A stretch of 22,746 nt of DNA from Ruminococcaceae bacterium UBA6392 (GTDB lineage: Bacteria > Bacillota > Clostridia > Oscillospirales > Acutalibacteraceae), in contig DJQG01000090.1 in the NCBI GenBank assembly GCA_002438685.1, forward strand, positions 1-22,746, written 5' to 3'. Position 1 is the stretch's first letter, and each line of letters begins with the position of its first letter. This document shows positions 22,576-22,746 of this stretch, piece after piece. A program made the position numbers and the translations under genes. The notes beneath the pieces were generated by a model, which worked only from the letters and a program-made list of their open reading frames with translations, had not been told where the DNA came from and searched no databases.

Positions 22576-22603
22576 GGAGTCGGATTTCCGGCTCCCTTTT
22601 TTT
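22576..22603 (+). terminator. Terminator of the gltX-glnS-membrane protein unit
   Basis: GGAGTCGG (22576-22583) pairs with CCGGCTCC (22588-22595) with one G-U and a 4-base loop, followed by C and seven T. Confidence 0.92.
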
Positions 22604-22633
22604 CAGCAAACAAACTATCGTCAATTTAAATTT

Positions 22634-22673
22634 TATCGGCTATCGCCGATAGCGGACAGCCGCAAGGGCTGTC
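22634..22673. repeat. Two adjacent hairpins in the terminal non-coding stretch
   Basis: TATCGGC/GCCGATA (22634-22640 with 22645-22651, loop TATC) is followed by GACAGCC/GGCTGTC (22655-22661 with 22667-22673, loop GCAAG). Neither has a T-tail in either direction. The remaining bases to 22746 show no gene. It may be part of an untranslated leader, a small RNA or a dispersed palindromic repeat whose other copies are outside the window. Confidence 0.55.
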
Positions 22674-22746
22674 TATACAAAGTGCGTTGTCCGAAAATCA
22701 CAGAAAATTTAAAGGCGAACGAAGTGTGTAGTGTAGTAACATAGTT

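Noticed and set aside
1..22746. CRISPR arrays, transposases, phage genes, toxin-antitoxin pairs, replication origin
   Set aside because: No spaced direct repeats, transposase or integrase motifs, small paired toxin-antitoxin frames or DnaA-box clusters were seen on reading both strands.

Overview
The window reads as chromosomal DNA of a Gram-positive, low-to-mid GC anaerobe of the class Clostridia, probably an Oscillospirales/Ruminococcaceae-type gut bacterium. This is an inference from several signs. Near-consensus sigma-A promoters and AGGAGG ribosome binding sites stand before most genes. There are lipobox lipoproteins, a GH78 rhamnosidase, a PduL phosphotransacylase, an EF-G paralogue and a GlnRS beside GluRS. 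Gene order and functions look mostly housekeeping, with a few accessory insertions.

Layout. 1-1532 (minus) is the N-terminal two thirds or so of an alpha-L-rhamnosidase, cut by the window edge. 1747-3210 (minus) is an AT-rich polytopic membrane protein. 3497-3572 (minus) is tRNA-Pro(UGG), with a perfect terminator directly behind it and a strong promoter about 200 bases ahead; a GC-rich, hairpin-forming leader lies between promoter and tRNA. 3904-4986 (plus) is a P-loop ATPase and 5043-5957 (minus) an Mrr-type restriction endonuclease; the two converge on one bidirectional terminator. 6117-6326 (minus) is a cold-shock protein with a long 5' UTR.

The centrepiece is 6547-12097 (plus). It holds two successive units, each made of promoter, yybP-ykoY (Mn2+) riboswitch, intrinsic terminator and P2-type cation ATPase. 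The first ATPase (6768-9470) is intact. The second (about 9706-11994) keeps a recognisable riboswitch and terminator but its gene is broken. It has no good start codon and lacks TM2 plus the whole actuator domain. Two 12-base in-frame gaps fall next to catalytic motifs, one base is missing mid-gene, and the stop codon is lost by a further frame change. It looks like a decaying tandem duplicate in a manganese-efflux locus.

12313-14364 (plus) is an EF-G-like translational GTPase with an unusual G4 motif. 14450-18308 (minus) holds three divergent paralogous lipoproteins of unknown function, with a cytosolic-type PduL phosphotransacylase between the second and third. 18586-22568 (plus) is an operon-like run of gltX, glnS (stop and start codons abut) and a small membrane protein, closed by a terminator. 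The last ~140 bases hold two hairpins and no gene that I can see.

Working together: the ATPase/riboswitch block most likely protects against excess Mn2+ (or Ca2+). gltX and glnS supply both Glu- and Gln-tRNA charging, and PduL links acyl-CoA to acyl-phosphate in acetate metabolism. The lipoproteins are individually promoted surface proteins. No CRISPR array, transposase, integrase or replication origin was seen.
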